Assembly: GCF_007750855.1 (NCBI RefSeq)
Contig: NZ_CP036291.1
Location: 5,492,905 to 5,556,904, forward strand
Direction of reading: 5' to 3'
Origin: Pirellulimonas nuda
Lineage (GTDB): Bacteria; Planctomycetota; Planctomycetia; Pirellulales; Lacipirellulaceae
Length of the DNA stretch: 64,000 bases
Of this stretch, positions 35,533 to 44,483 are shown piece after piece. The notes under the pieces were generated by a model, which was given only the letters and a program-made list of their open reading frames with translations, had not been told where the DNA came from and did no database searches. Position 1 is the stretch's first letter; each line of letters opens with the position of its first letter. The position numbers and the translations under genes are program-made.

Positions 35533-37980
35533 ATGCACAGCCGCAACGCCGCAACCCTTCTGATCCTGCTTGGCGGGCTTTCCGCTACGTCCGGCCACGC
35601 GTTGGCCGCGCCGCCGGCCGGCTACCAGTTGTTGTTCGCGGACGAGTTCAACGCAACGACCACGCTCGACTCGATGAAGTGGCTCGACAGGTACCCGTGG
35701 GGACGCACCCACAACCACGACGCGTACGCCGCCCCCGAGAACGTCGTGCTCGGCGACGGCACATTGACGCTGCTGGCGGAGCGCCTGGCCCAGGGAGGAG
35801 AACCGTTCACTTCGGGGACGATCTCAACCGGCTACTCCAAATTCACGTTCACTGAGGGGTACGCGGAAGCGCGGATCCTGCTGCCGAGCACCCCCGGTTC
35901 GTGGCCCGCGTTCTGGGGGCTGTACACCGGCTGGCCACCCGAGTCGGACATCATGGAGTTCCCGATCTTCACCAGCGGCGACACCAAGACCGACTACCAC
36001 GTCTCCTGGCACTACAAGGCCCCCAACGGCAGCAACGCCTCTTCCGGAGGCTTTAAGGACCCCTCAGGCGTGGGCGACCTCACCACCGCCTACCACACTT
36101 TCGGCATGGAGTGGAAGAAGAACGACTTTGTGAAGTACTTCTTCGACGGCCAGTTGGTGCACACCTTCGACAACGACGCGGAGATCGCCGAGATGCAGCA
36201 CATGTATCTCATCCTCAACTACGCGGTAGGCGGCTGGCCCGGCACGCCCTCCACCAGCCAGTGGCCCGTTGGCCACACGGACGAAACCAAGATCGACTGG
36301 GTCCGCGTCTGGCAGAAAACCGACCCCAACACGCTGCACGAATGGACCCGCGCGTCCAACGGAAACTGGGGCGACAACGGCAACTGGAGCGGCGCCGCCC
36401 CGTCATTAGGAACGCAGATCGCCAGATTCGGCCAGGTCAATGCGGCGACCGTCAGGGTCGATTGGGCCAACCTACGCACCGTGGGCTCCCTGCTGCTGGA
36501 GGGCTCAACCCGCTACACCATCGGCACGGGCGACGAATCGCTGAAGTTCGCCGGGGCGGACCAGAACGCGTTGTCGCAGATCTTTCTCACAAACGGCCCG
36601 GGGGCGACCGATCACGTCATCAATTCTCGAATCGACCTCTGGAGCCAGCTTGCCATCCGCAACAGCGCGCCGGCGGCTACGCTGACCATCAATGGCGACG
36701 TGGTGGGCTACGGCGCCATGAGCCTCAACGGCCCGGGCCTGATCCGCATGAACGGCCGGGTCTACAACAACGCGTCGATCACCCTGAACAGCGGCGCCAA
36801 CGCCGAAGTGAACGGGGGGCTCTACCGCGACAGCCCCCCACCCGCTGACACCCGGCTCGCGGTGGGCGGCGGCGGAACCGTCGCCACGCTCACCATCGCC
36901 AACCTGAACTACGCCAGCGCGCTGGGGTTCCTGCCAAACGACCCGGCCCGCTTCGTTCTCAACGCCGGCCGCGTCAGGCTGACCGGCTCGTCGACGATGA
37001 CGCGGGGGTTCACCATCGACGCGGGCGGCGCCACCTTTGAGACAGCCGCCAACGCGGTCGTCAACATCGCCGACGACCCGCAGAACGCCGGCATGGAAGT
37101 GGTCACCAACGCAGCCGGCACGCTCACACTCGACGGGGCCGGGATCGGCGTGTGGGGGAAGGAGCTCCACGGGCAGGGCGCCCTGACCAAGGCGGGCGCC
37201 GGCTCGTGGAACATCACGTCCGCCAACTACTACGCCGGCACCACCGCGGTTGCGCAGGGCGAGCTGGTGGTCAGCGGCAGCACCGGGTTCGGCGCCGCGA
37301 CGGTTGCGGCCGGCAGTCGGTTGTCGGGTGCCGGGCTGGTGCGGGGCGACCTGGCCTCGGCCGGCGTCGTCGCCCCGGGGGCGCCGAGCGGGCAACTCAC
37401 CGTGGGGGGCGCCTACCAACAGCACGCGACCGGTGAACTGGAGATCGTCTTGAGCCCTGCCTCGGTCGACTCCCTCAAGGTGCTGGGCGAGGCCAACCTC
37501 GCGGGCGCCCTCAAGGTAGTCACCAGCGGTGGGTACCTACCGCAACAAGGCGCCTCGTTCGAACTGATTTCCGCCGCGGGCGTGACCGGCGAGTTCCAGT
37601 CGGTGCTGTTGCCGGCGCTTGAGGGCGGGTTTTCTTGGTCGCTGCAATACTCGACGGACTCCGTTGTGCTGCGGGTCCTATCGGCCTTGCCGGGAGACTA
37701 CAACCAGGACGGCCTGGTGGACGCCGCCGATTACACCGTGTGGCGCGATCAGCTCGAGAGCGTCGGGGCGTCGCTGACGGCCGACGGCGATGGCGACGGC
37801 AGCGTCGGCACCTCCGACTACCACCTCTGGAAAGAACACTTCGGCCAGTCGCTGGCTTCGGGATCGCCCGCTGAGGCCGCCGCGGTTCCCGAGCCTACCG
37901 GCCTGTGCCTGATCGTGGCGGCGGGGGTGGGCCTGGGCCTGCGCCGCCGATGGAGCCTCCGGACGGGTCGCCATGCCTGA
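35533..37980 (+). CDS. GH16-family glycoside hydrolase with PEP-CTERM anchor
   Basis: An 815-residue exported enzyme. A signal peptide (LLILLGGLSATSGHALA) precedes a GH16 catalytic domain (about 28-270) with the active-site motif E137-S-D139-I-M-E142 in PPESDIMEFPIF; the two glutamates are nucleophile and acid/base in this family. Flanking strands include AFWGLYTGWPP and FGMEWKKNDFVKYFFDG. A long beta-strand module follows (EWTRASNGNWGDNGNW onward). Two dockerin-like repeats come next (DGLVDAADYTVWRD, DGSVGTSDYHLWKEHFGQ). The chain ends in AVPEPTGLCLIVAAGVGLGL, a PEP-CTERM anchor. GH16 enzymes cut laminarin, agar, carrageenan or similar beta-glycans; which one applies here is not clear. It overlaps the symporter start by 8 bases. 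Confidence 0.9.
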   Translation: MHSRNAATLLILLGGLSATSGHALAAPPAGYQLLFADEFNATTTLDSMKWLDRYPWGRTHNHDAYAAPENVVLGDGTLTLLAERLAQGGEPFTSGTISTGYSKFTFTEGYAEARILLPSTPGSWPAFWGLYTGWPPESDIMEFPIFTSGDTKTDYHVSWHYKAPNGSNASSGGFKDPSGVGDLTTAYHTFGMEWKKNDFVKYFFDGQLVHTFDNDAEIAEMQHMYLILNYAVGGWPGTPSTSQWPVGHTDETKIDWVRVWQKTDPNTLHEWTRASNGNWGDNGNWSGAAPSLGTQIARFGQVNAATVRVDWANLRTVGSLLLEGSTRYTIGTGDESLKFAGADQNALSQIFLTNGPGATDHVINSRIDLWSQLAIRNSAPAATLTINGDVVGYGAMSLNGPGLIRMNGRVYNNASITLNSGANAEVNGGLYRDSPPPADTRLAVGGGGTVATLTIANLNYASALGFLPNDPARFVLNAGRVRLTGSSTMTRGFTIDAGGATFETAANAVVNIADDPQNAGMEVVTNAAGTLTLDGAGIGVWGKELHGQGALTKAGAGSWNITSANYYAGTTAVAQGELVVSGSTGFGAATVAAGSRLSGAGLVRGDLASAGVVAPGAPSGQLTVGGAYQQHATGELEIVLSPASVDSLKVLGEANLAGALKVVTSGGYLPQQGASFELISAAGVTGEFQSVLLPALEGGFSWSLQYSTDSVVLRVLSALPGDYNQDGLVDAADYTVWRDQLESVGASLTADGDGDGSVGTSDYHLWKEHFGQSLASGSPAEAAAVPEPTGLCLIVAAGVGLGLRRRWSLRTGRHA

Positions 37981-39499
37981 AGGCCTACCGGTCCTCGACC
38001 TGTGCGTGCTCGTCGCCTACGTGGCCGGCGTGGTGGGGTTGGGCTGCGCCATGATGCGCAAGAGCGGCAGCACTGACGAGTTCATGGCGGCGGGCAGGTC
38101 GCTCCCCGGTTGGGCGGTCGGGCTGTCGATCTTCGGCACCTACGTCAGCAGCATCAGCTTCCTTGCCAACCCCGGCAAGAGCTACGCCAGCAACTGGAAC
38201 CCCTTCGTGTTCAGCCTGTCGTTGCCGCTGGCGGCGTGGATCGCGACCCGGTACTTCGTGCCGTTCTTCCGCAGCAGCGGCGAGGTCTCGGCGTATACCC
38301 ACCTGGAGCATCGCTTCGGGGCCTGGGCGCGGACCTACGCGGTGATCTGCTTCTTGCTGATGCAGCTTGCTCGCGTGGCCACCATCCTCTACCTGGTCGC
38401 GCTGGCGCTCGCACCCATGTTGGGGTGGAGCATCCCGATGATCATCGTGGTGACGGGCGTGCTTGTGACCCTCTATACGCTGATGGGGGGCATCGAGGCA
38501 GTGATCTGGACCGACGCCCTACAGAGCGTGGTGCTGACGCTCGGCATGGGGGCGGCCGTGGGGGTAGTCATGTGGCAGATGCCCGGAGGGCCGACCCAAG
38601 TGTTCGAGATTGCCGTGCGGGACCACAAGTTCAGCCTGGGGAGTTTTGGCGCGTCGCTGACCGAGTCGACCTTCTGGGTCGTGCTGCTGTATGGCTTGTT
38701 CATCAACCTCCAGAACTTCGCCGTCGATCAGACCTACGTTCAGCGCTACGTCACCGCCAAGAGCGACGCCGCGGCAAACCAGAGCGTGTGGATGGGCGCG
38801 CTGCTCTACCTGGTGGTCTCAGCGCTGCTGTTCTTGGTCGGCACGTCGCTGTACGCGTTCTACCAAGTGCAGCCGGGGCTGCTGACGGACGCCTCGGGCG
38901 GCACGATCGCCGCGGACGCCGTGTTCCCCCACTTCATCGCGTCGGGCCTCCCCGCCGGGCTTTCTGGGCTGCTGATCGCCGCGGTGCTGGCCGCCGCGAT
39001 GAGCAGCGTCGACTCTAGCTTGAACAGCGCCGCCACGCTGTTCCTGTGCGACATCTACAAGCGTTACCTCCGCCCAGACGCCGGCGAACGCGAGTCGATG
39101 CGTGTGCTGTACGCCACCACGCTGGTATGCGGCGTCGGCGGCACGGGGGCGGGGCTGTGGATGATGAACGCAGAGCAGGTGCTCGACGTCTGGTGGCAAC
39201 TGGCCGGCGTCGCCGGCGGGGGTCTGTTGGGGCTGTTCCTGCTGGGGCGGATGTCCCCCAGGGTCCGCGGTCCGCACGCCGCCGCCGCCGTGGTGGTTGG
39301 GGTGTTGGTCATCCTGTGGATGACGTTCTCGCCGATGAAGCTATGGCCTGCCGAACTCGCGGACATAAAGTCGCCGCTCCACGGTTTCTTGACCATTGTC
39401 TTCGGAACGACTTCGATACTGATCGTGGGCGCTGTGTCCGCCCTGATCTGGCCCGGCACGCCGGGCCCCCTCCACCAACCCGAGCCATCGCCGCGATGA
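37973..39499 (+). CDS. Sodium:solute symporter (SSS family)
   Basis: A 508-residue inner-membrane transporter with about 13 membrane segments. Typical SSS features are the N-terminal segment followed by GSTDEFMAAGRSLPGW, the SSISFLANPGKSYASNW region of the sodium-binding helix, LYTLMGGIEAVIWTDALQ and NFAVDQTYVQRYVTAKSDA. AAAMSSVDSSLNSAATL forms part of the second half of the sodium site. Many sugar and sialic-acid transporters belong to this family. The start overlaps the GH16 gene by 8 bases, and the end overlaps the aldolase start by ATGA, so it is tightly coupled to glycan breakdown. Confidence 0.92.
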   Translation: MPEGLPVLDLCVLVAYVAGVVGLGCAMMRKSGSTDEFMAAGRSLPGWAVGLSIFGTYVSSISFLANPGKSYASNWNPFVFSLSLPLAAWIATRYFVPFFRSSGEVSAYTHLEHRFGAWARTYAVICFLLMQLARVATILYLVALALAPMLGWSIPMIIVVTGVLVTLYTLMGGIEAVIWTDALQSVVLTLGMGAAVGVVMWQMPGGPTQVFEIAVRDHKFSLGSFGASLTESTFWVVLLYGLFINLQNFAVDQTYVQRYVTAKSDAAANQSVWMGALLYLVVSALLFLVGTSLYAFYQVQPGLLTDASGGTIAADAVFPHFIASGLPAGLSGLLIAAVLAAAMSSVDSSLNSAATLFLCDIYKRYLRPDAGERESMRVLYATTLVCGVGGTGAGLWMMNAEQVLDVWWQLAGVAGGGLLGLFLLGRMSPRVRGPHAAAAVVVGVLVILWMTFSPMKLWPAELADIKSPLHGFLTIVFGTTSILIVGAVSALIWPGTPGPLHQPEPSPR

Positions 39500-40467
39500 A
39501 GCCCCTCTGCCCCACGCTCCCCGCGCCCCTCTGCGGGATCGTCCCGCCGCTGCTGACTCCGCTGGCCGGTCGTGACACGATCGACGTCGCCGGCCTCGAG
39601 CGGCTCATCGAACACACGCTTGCCGGCGGCGTGGACGGGCTGTTCCTGCTCGGCACGACCGGCGAGGCCGTGTCGCTTACCCCCGACTCGCGGCGGGAGC
39701 TGGTCCGGCTGGCGGCCGGCTTTGTCGCGGGAAGGGCGCCGGTGCTCGTAGGAGTGACCGATAACTCGGTCGCGGAGACGCTCGCGATGGCCGACTACGC
39801 GGCAGACGCCGGCGCCAACGCGGTCGTGGCCACCTCGCCGTTCTACGTCCCGCTGGAGCAGCACGAGCTGGTGTCGTACATCCGCACACTCGCCGATGCA
39901 AGCACGCTGCCGGTCTTCCTCTACAACATGCCGCGCCTGACGAAGACCTGGTTCGACGTCGCCACGGTCGAGCGGCTGATGGAGATCGACTCGGTCGTGG
40001 GGCTCAAGGACAGCTCGGGCGACCTGGAGTACCTGGCCGCCGTGTGCGCGCTCGCCCGCAAGCGTGCGGGGTGGTCGGTGCTGGTGGGGCCCGAGGACCT
40101 GCTGGTCCAAGCGGTCGGTCTGGGCGCCGACGGCTGCGTCGGCGGGGGGGGCAACGTCTGGCCACGGCTGCTGGTCGATCTCTACCAGGCCGCCGTCGCG
40201 GGCGATGGGCCAACGGTCGATAAGCTGCAAAGTCGCCACGCAGAGCTGAGCCGAGTCTTCGCCTACGGCGGCTACGCGGCCAGCGCCATCCGCGGCTTGA
40301 AGTGCTCCGCCGAGCTGATGGGGCTTTGTTCCGGCTTGATGGCCGAGCCGTTCGAACCCTGCACTGCGCCCCAGCGGGAGGCGATCGAGCGGGTGCTGCG
40401 CGGCTCGGGGCTGTTGGCCGCGGGCGACAGGCGTCCGCACGCGATGTCGCAGGACGCCGCCAAGTAA
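39496..40467 (+). CDS. DHDPS / N-acetylneuraminate lyase-family aldolase
   Basis: A 323-residue class I aldolase of the DapA/NanA superfamily. It has the opening GIVPPLLTPL, GGVDGLFLLGTTGE as the phosphate/carboxylate-binding loop, FLYNMPRLTK with the catalytic tyrosine (Tyr143) and GLKDSSGD with the Schiff-base lysine (Lys171). YNMPRLT is closer to the lyase (YNIPALT) than to the DHDPS (YNVPGRT) version, so a 2-keto-sugar-acid lyase is more likely than lysine biosynthesis. It starts within the stop of the symporter gene (ATGA). In this locus it may cleave an imported sialic acid or similar keto-acid. Confidence 0.87.
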   Translation: MKPLCPTLPAPLCGIVPPLLTPLAGRDTIDVAGLERLIEHTLAGGVDGLFLLGTTGEAVSLTPDSRRELVRLAAGFVAGRAPVLVGVTDNSVAETLAMADYAADAGANAVVATSPFYVPLEQHELVSYIRTLADASTLPVFLYNMPRLTKTWFDVATVERLMEIDSVVGLKDSSGDLEYLAAVCALARKRAGWSVLVGPEDLLVQAVGLGADGCVGGGGNVWPRLLVDLYQAAVAGDGPTVDKLQSRHAELSRVFAYGGYAASAIRGLKCSAELMGLCSGLMAEPFEPCTAPQREAIERVLRGSGLLAAGDRRPHAMSQDAAK

Positions 40468-40534
40468 ACCTGCGTCCCCACAACTGAGACTCCGCGCCGC
40501 TTGGATTCCCCATGAGCTAGAACAGGAGCCTGCC

Positions 40535-43264
40535 TTGATCGAGACACGCTACACCAGCCTACTGAGCCCCCATCGCCCGACCGCACGTTGCTTGGGCGTC
40601 GTGCTCTTGCTTTCTGCCTGCGCATCGGCGAACGCCAAGGAGCCCGCGCGAGCCGACTTCTCCAAGGCGCCCGGGGTGGTGATCGACCACGTCCCGGCCA
40701 GCGCAGGGGTCTACATCGGCTCGCCCAGCCTCGTGGTGCTCCCCAGCGGCGAGTACATCGCCTCGCACGATGAATTCGGTCCGAAGTCGTCCGAGCACAG
40801 CCGGGCGGTCACGCGTATATTCCGCTCGACCGATCGCGGCGAAACCTGGGCGCCCATCGGCAAGGTGGACGGCCAGTTCTGGTCGACGCTGTTCTACAAC
40901 CAAAAGGCGCTCTACCTGGGAGGGGCGTGGAAGCACCACGGCAACCTCATCATCCGCCGCTCCGACGACGGCGGCGTCACCTGGACCGAGCCGACCGACG
41001 CCGCCACCGGCCTGCTGGCCGAGGGGCAGTACCACTGCGCGCCTCAACCGGTGGTGGTGCACGAGGGGCGCATCTGGCGCGGGATGGAAGACGCCGGCGG
41101 CAGCAACACCTGGGGCGAGCGGTACCGACCCTTCATGATGTCGGCCCCGATCGACGCCGATCTGCTCAGCCGCCAGAGCTGGACCTTCTCCAACTACTTG
41201 CCGATCGACAAGGGCTGGATCGACGGCAAGATGCGGGGCTGGCTAGAAGGGAACGCGGTGGTGGCCCCCAACGGTCAGATCGTCAACATCCTCCGCGTGG
41301 CCGCGACAGGGGTCGGAGGAGTCGGGGCGCTCATGCGTGTATCCGACGACGGCAAGACGATCTCGTTCGACCCCCAGGAGGGGTTCATCGAGTTCCCCGG
41401 CGGCGCCAAGAAGTTCACCATCCGCCACGACCCCGTTTCGGGCCGCTACTGGTCTCTAGTGAATTGGGTGGCGCCGGAGGACGAAGGCAAACGCGAGCCG
41501 GGCGGCATCCGCAACACACTGGCGCTCACCAGTTCGGTCGACCTGCTGGACTGGAAGATCGAGCGCGTGGTCGTGCGCGACCCCGACCTCGAGCACGGCT
41601 ACCAGTATCCGGACTGGCAGTTCGACGGCGACGACCTGATCGCGGTGGTGCGGACCGCCACCGACGACGGGCTGGGGGGCGCGCACAACTACCACGACGC
41701 CAACTTCCTGACGTTCCACCGCTTGGAAGGATTTCGAGACCCGCCGGTCGACAACCGCCCGCAGGGGCAGCCACCGCAAGAACAGGGGGCTGACGCACGC
41801 CTCCGACCGCGGACGGGGGGCGCGACGCCCCGCAATGTGCTGTTTATCATTGCGGACGACCTCTCGTGCGAGCTGGGGTGCTACGGCGCCGCCGGTGTAT
41901 TAACGCCCAATCTCGACCGCCTCGCAGCACGCGGACGCACGTTCTTGAACGCCTATTGCCAATCGGCCCTTTGCAACCCGTCGCGCGCTTCGCTGATGAC
42001 CGGACTACGTCCCCACGAGCTGGGGGTCTGGACCAACTCCCCCCACTTCCGCGAAACCTCGCCCGGAGTCGTCACGCTTCCGCAGTGCTTTCAATCGCAT
42101 GGGCGGCACGCGGTGGGCATCGGCAAGGTGTACCACAACTACGGCCAACGCCTCCACGGCGACGCCGCTTCGTGGTCGGAGCCTCAGGTGAACCATTGGG
42201 GCGCCCACTTCCACGACTGGTTTGTCCCCGGGCGCGGCTCCGTGCTGCACGGCGATTGGGCCAAGGCCGAAGCTGTGCAGCGCGCCGACGTTCCGGACGA
42301 CGCCTACATCGACGGCCGCAGCGCCTCCCTGGCGACGCAGAAACTCCGGGAGCTCAAGCAGGTCGGCCAGCCGTTCTTCATGGCCGTGGGCTTCTGGAAG
42401 CCGCATCTGCCTTTCAATGCCCCCAAGAAGTACTGGGATTTGTACGACCAAAACAACCTGCCCCCGCCTCCTTCCGACGGCCCGCCGTCCGCGGCGCCCG
42501 CCATCGCGTTGCACAATTCTCAGGAAGCCCGCAGCTACACCGATGTCCCCGATCGGGGGCCGATCCCCGCGGGCAAGCAACGCGAGCTGCGGCACGCCTA
42601 CCTGGCCGCCATAAGCTACGTCGACGCCCAGGTGGGGCGGGTGCTGGATGAGCTGGACCGCCTCGGGATAGCGGAGGATACGGTTGTCGCGTTTTGCTCC
42701 GACCACGGCTATCACGCTGGAGACATGGGGCTCTACGGGAAACTTACCAACTTCGAATCGGGGACGCGCACGCCCCTGATTATCGCGGCGCCCGGCATGG
42801 CGGCGCCGGCGTCTAAGACTTCGGCAATCTGCGAACTGCTCGACCTCTACCCGACGCTCGTGGAAGTCTGTGGGCTCCCCGTTCCTGCTGGGCTCTCGGG
42901 GCGGTCGTTGTGCCCGGTGCTCGACGACCCCGAGGCGACGGTGAAGCCGTACGCGTTGAGCCAGATCACGCGGCCCGTTTACGTTGAGAAGGCAGTCGAC
43001 GCCATTGGGTCGTCGCTGCGAACGACGCGGTACCGCTACACCCGCTGGAGCCAGGGCGCCGATGGGTCGGCCCGAGTCCCAGGGCCGGTGATCGACGAGG
43101 AACTGTACGACGTTCGGCGAGACCCCGGCTTCGCCCAGAACGTCGCCGGGCAAGCGGCCTACGCCGAAATGCTTGGCGAGGCCCGATCGCGGCTTGCGGG
43201 GTGCTTCGCCGGGGGGGCGGCTCCCCGGGCGCCGGCGGTCAACGGGGCTGGCGTCTCAAACTAG
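40535..43264 (+). CDS. Sialidase-like domain fused to iduronate-2-sulfatase-like sulfatase
   Basis: A 909-residue exported protein. A signal peptide with LGVVLLLSACASANA precedes a BNR/sialidase-like propeller (about 40-405) with IFRSTDRGETWAP and RRSDDGGVTWTEP Asp-box-like repeats; it is the closest paralogue of the N-terminal part of 26578. A short proline-rich linker joins a complete type I sulfatase from about residue 432: NVLFIIADDLSCELGCYGA, the formylglycine motif ALCNPSRASLMTG with Cys480, FMAVGFWKPHLPFNAPKKY and VVAFCSDHGYHAGDMG. The HLPFNAPKKY block is of the iduronate-2-sulfatase type. The start is TTG at 40535 with AGGAG upstream. One chain would carry two activities against a sulfated glycan (inference). 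Confidence 0.85.
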   Translation: MIETRYTSLLSPHRPTARCLGVVLLLSACASANAKEPARADFSKAPGVVIDHVPASAGVYIGSPSLVVLPSGEYIASHDEFGPKSSEHSRAVTRIFRSTDRGETWAPIGKVDGQFWSTLFYNQKALYLGGAWKHHGNLIIRRSDDGGVTWTEPTDAATGLLAEGQYHCAPQPVVVHEGRIWRGMEDAGGSNTWGERYRPFMMSAPIDADLLSRQSWTFSNYLPIDKGWIDGKMRGWLEGNAVVAPNGQIVNILRVAATGVGGVGALMRVSDDGKTISFDPQEGFIEFPGGAKKFTIRHDPVSGRYWSLVNWVAPEDEGKREPGGIRNTLALTSSVDLLDWKIERVVVRDPDLEHGYQYPDWQFDGDDLIAVVRTATDDGLGGAHNYHDANFLTFHRLEGFRDPPVDNRPQGQPPQEQGADARLRPRTGGATPRNVLFIIADDLSCELGCYGAAGVLTPNLDRLAARGRTFLNAYCQSALCNPSRASLMTGLRPHELGVWTNSPHFRETSPGVVTLPQCFQSHGRHAVGIGKVYHNYGQRLHGDAASWSEPQVNHWGAHFHDWFVPGRGSVLHGDWAKAEAVQRADVPDDAYIDGRSASLATQKLRELKQVGQPFFMAVGFWKPHLPFNAPKKYWDLYDQNNLPPPPSDGPPSAAPAIALHNSQEARSYTDVPDRGPIPAGKQRELRHAYLAAISYVDAQVGRVLDELDRLGIAEDTVVAFCSDHGYHAGDMGLYGKLTNFESGTRTPLIIAAPGMAAPASKTSAICELLDLYPTLVEVCGLPVPAGLSGRSLCPVLDDPEATVKPYALSQITRPVYVEKAVDAIGSSLRTTRYRYTRWSQGADGSARVPGPVIDEELYDVRRDPGFAQNVAGQAAYAEMLGEARSRLAGCFAGGAAPRAPAVNGAGVSN

Positions 43265-43397
43265 CGGGGGCTCGGGCTTGCCGCTGCATCGCGGCCCGCT
43301 CCGCGTGCGGCCAGACCCGCACGGCATGGCTCTCCGGAAGCGATGAGCCAACCACCAACGGGCAAGACCCTGAGTCGCCCTCCGAGCCACCATCAGA

Positions 43398-44483
43398 ATG
43401 ATCAACAGCATGCGCATGATTCTCCCACGAATGCTAGTCGGGCATCTAACGGCCGTCGTTTGCCTGTCGGGCATCGCGACCATCGAGTCGAGGGCCGAAG
43501 CCCCCCCCTCGATGGGCTTCGCCACGGCGCCGGCCGGGGCGTTCGATATCGAGCACGCCCCGGCGCCGCTGTTCCGCGACCCCATGTTCGACGGCGCTGC
43601 CGACCCGTCGATCGTGTTCAACCCGGAGGACGGCAGCTGGCTCATCTACTACACCCAGCGCCGCGCGGGGTTGATCTGCCCGGGGGTGGCGTGGTGCTAC
43701 GGCACCAAGATCGGCATCGCGAAGTCGACCGATCAAGGCCGGAACTGGAAGTACGTCGGCGCAGCGCGGGGCCTCGACAGGGGGACGGACATCGACACCT
43801 TCTGGGCGCCGCATGTGTTTCTCCACGAAGGGGTCTATCACATGTTCGTGACCTACATCGCGAATGTCAGCGAGGACTGGAGCGGCCGGCCCTACTTGTT
43901 GCACTACACCAGCCCGGACGGGTTGTCGTGGACGTTGGCCGACGACGTCGACACCGGCTCCGACAACATGATCGACGCCGCGGTGGTTCGCCTCCCCGAC
44001 AAGCGATGGCTGCTCGTCTTCCGCGACGACACGGTGGGCGTGAAAACCGCGAAGTGCGTTAGCGAAGACCTGCGGACCTGGCGGCGGCTCGACGACGTCA
44101 CCGGCGACAAGCCGCACGAGGGGCCCGTAATGCTGGTCTGGAAAGACAAGTACTGGCTGCTGACCGACGACTGGCAGGGGTTGGGCGTTTACGTGTCGGA
44201 CGACGGCATCCACTACCAGCGAAACACCACCATCCTCAGCGGCACGGGGGTGCGTCGCGACGACTTCGGAGACGGCAAGCACCCCGGCGTAATGACCGTC
44301 GGCGACCGGGCCTTCGTCGTCTACTTCACCCACCCGGGCCGCAAGCCGGGCGTGGCCGAGTGGGAGGCAGACAATGTCGCCTCCTTCGACTTCAAACGCT
44401 CGAGCCTGCAAGTCGCGGAGCTGGGCGTCGACGACCAAGGGCGGCTGACTTGCGACCGCGACAAATTCGCGCAGCGGCCGTAG
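43398..44483 (+). CDS. GH43/GH117-like glycosidase
   Basis: A 361-residue exported protein, probably a five-bladed propeller enzyme. A signal peptide (LVGHLTAVVCLSGIATIES) precedes RDPMFDGAADPSIVFNPEDG, which has the aspartate of the catalytic base region, then FWAPHVFLHEGVYHMFVTY, NMIDAAVVRLPDKRWLLVF, and HEGPVMLVWKDKYWLLTDD, whose glutamate would be the general acid. These blocks fit glycoside hydrolase family 43 and its GH117-like relatives; the exact family cannot be told. It is the last gene of the plus-strand train, 133 bases after the fusion gene. Confidence 0.8.
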   Translation: MINSMRMILPRMLVGHLTAVVCLSGIATIESRAEAPPSMGFATAPAGAFDIEHAPAPLFRDPMFDGAADPSIVFNPEDGSWLIYYTQRRAGLICPGVAWCYGTKIGIAKSTDQGRNWKYVGAARGLDRGTDIDTFWAPHVFLHEGVYHMFVTYIANVSEDWSGRPYLLHYTSPDGLSWTLADDVDTGSDNMIDAAVVRLPDKRWLLVFRDDTVGVKTAKCVSEDLRTWRRLDDVTGDKPHEGPVMLVWKDKYWLLTDDWQGLGVYVSDDGIHYQRNTTILSGTGVRRDDFGDGKHPGVMTVGDRAFVVYFTHPGRKPGVAEWEADNVASFDFKRSSLQVAELGVDDQGRLTCDRDKFAQRP

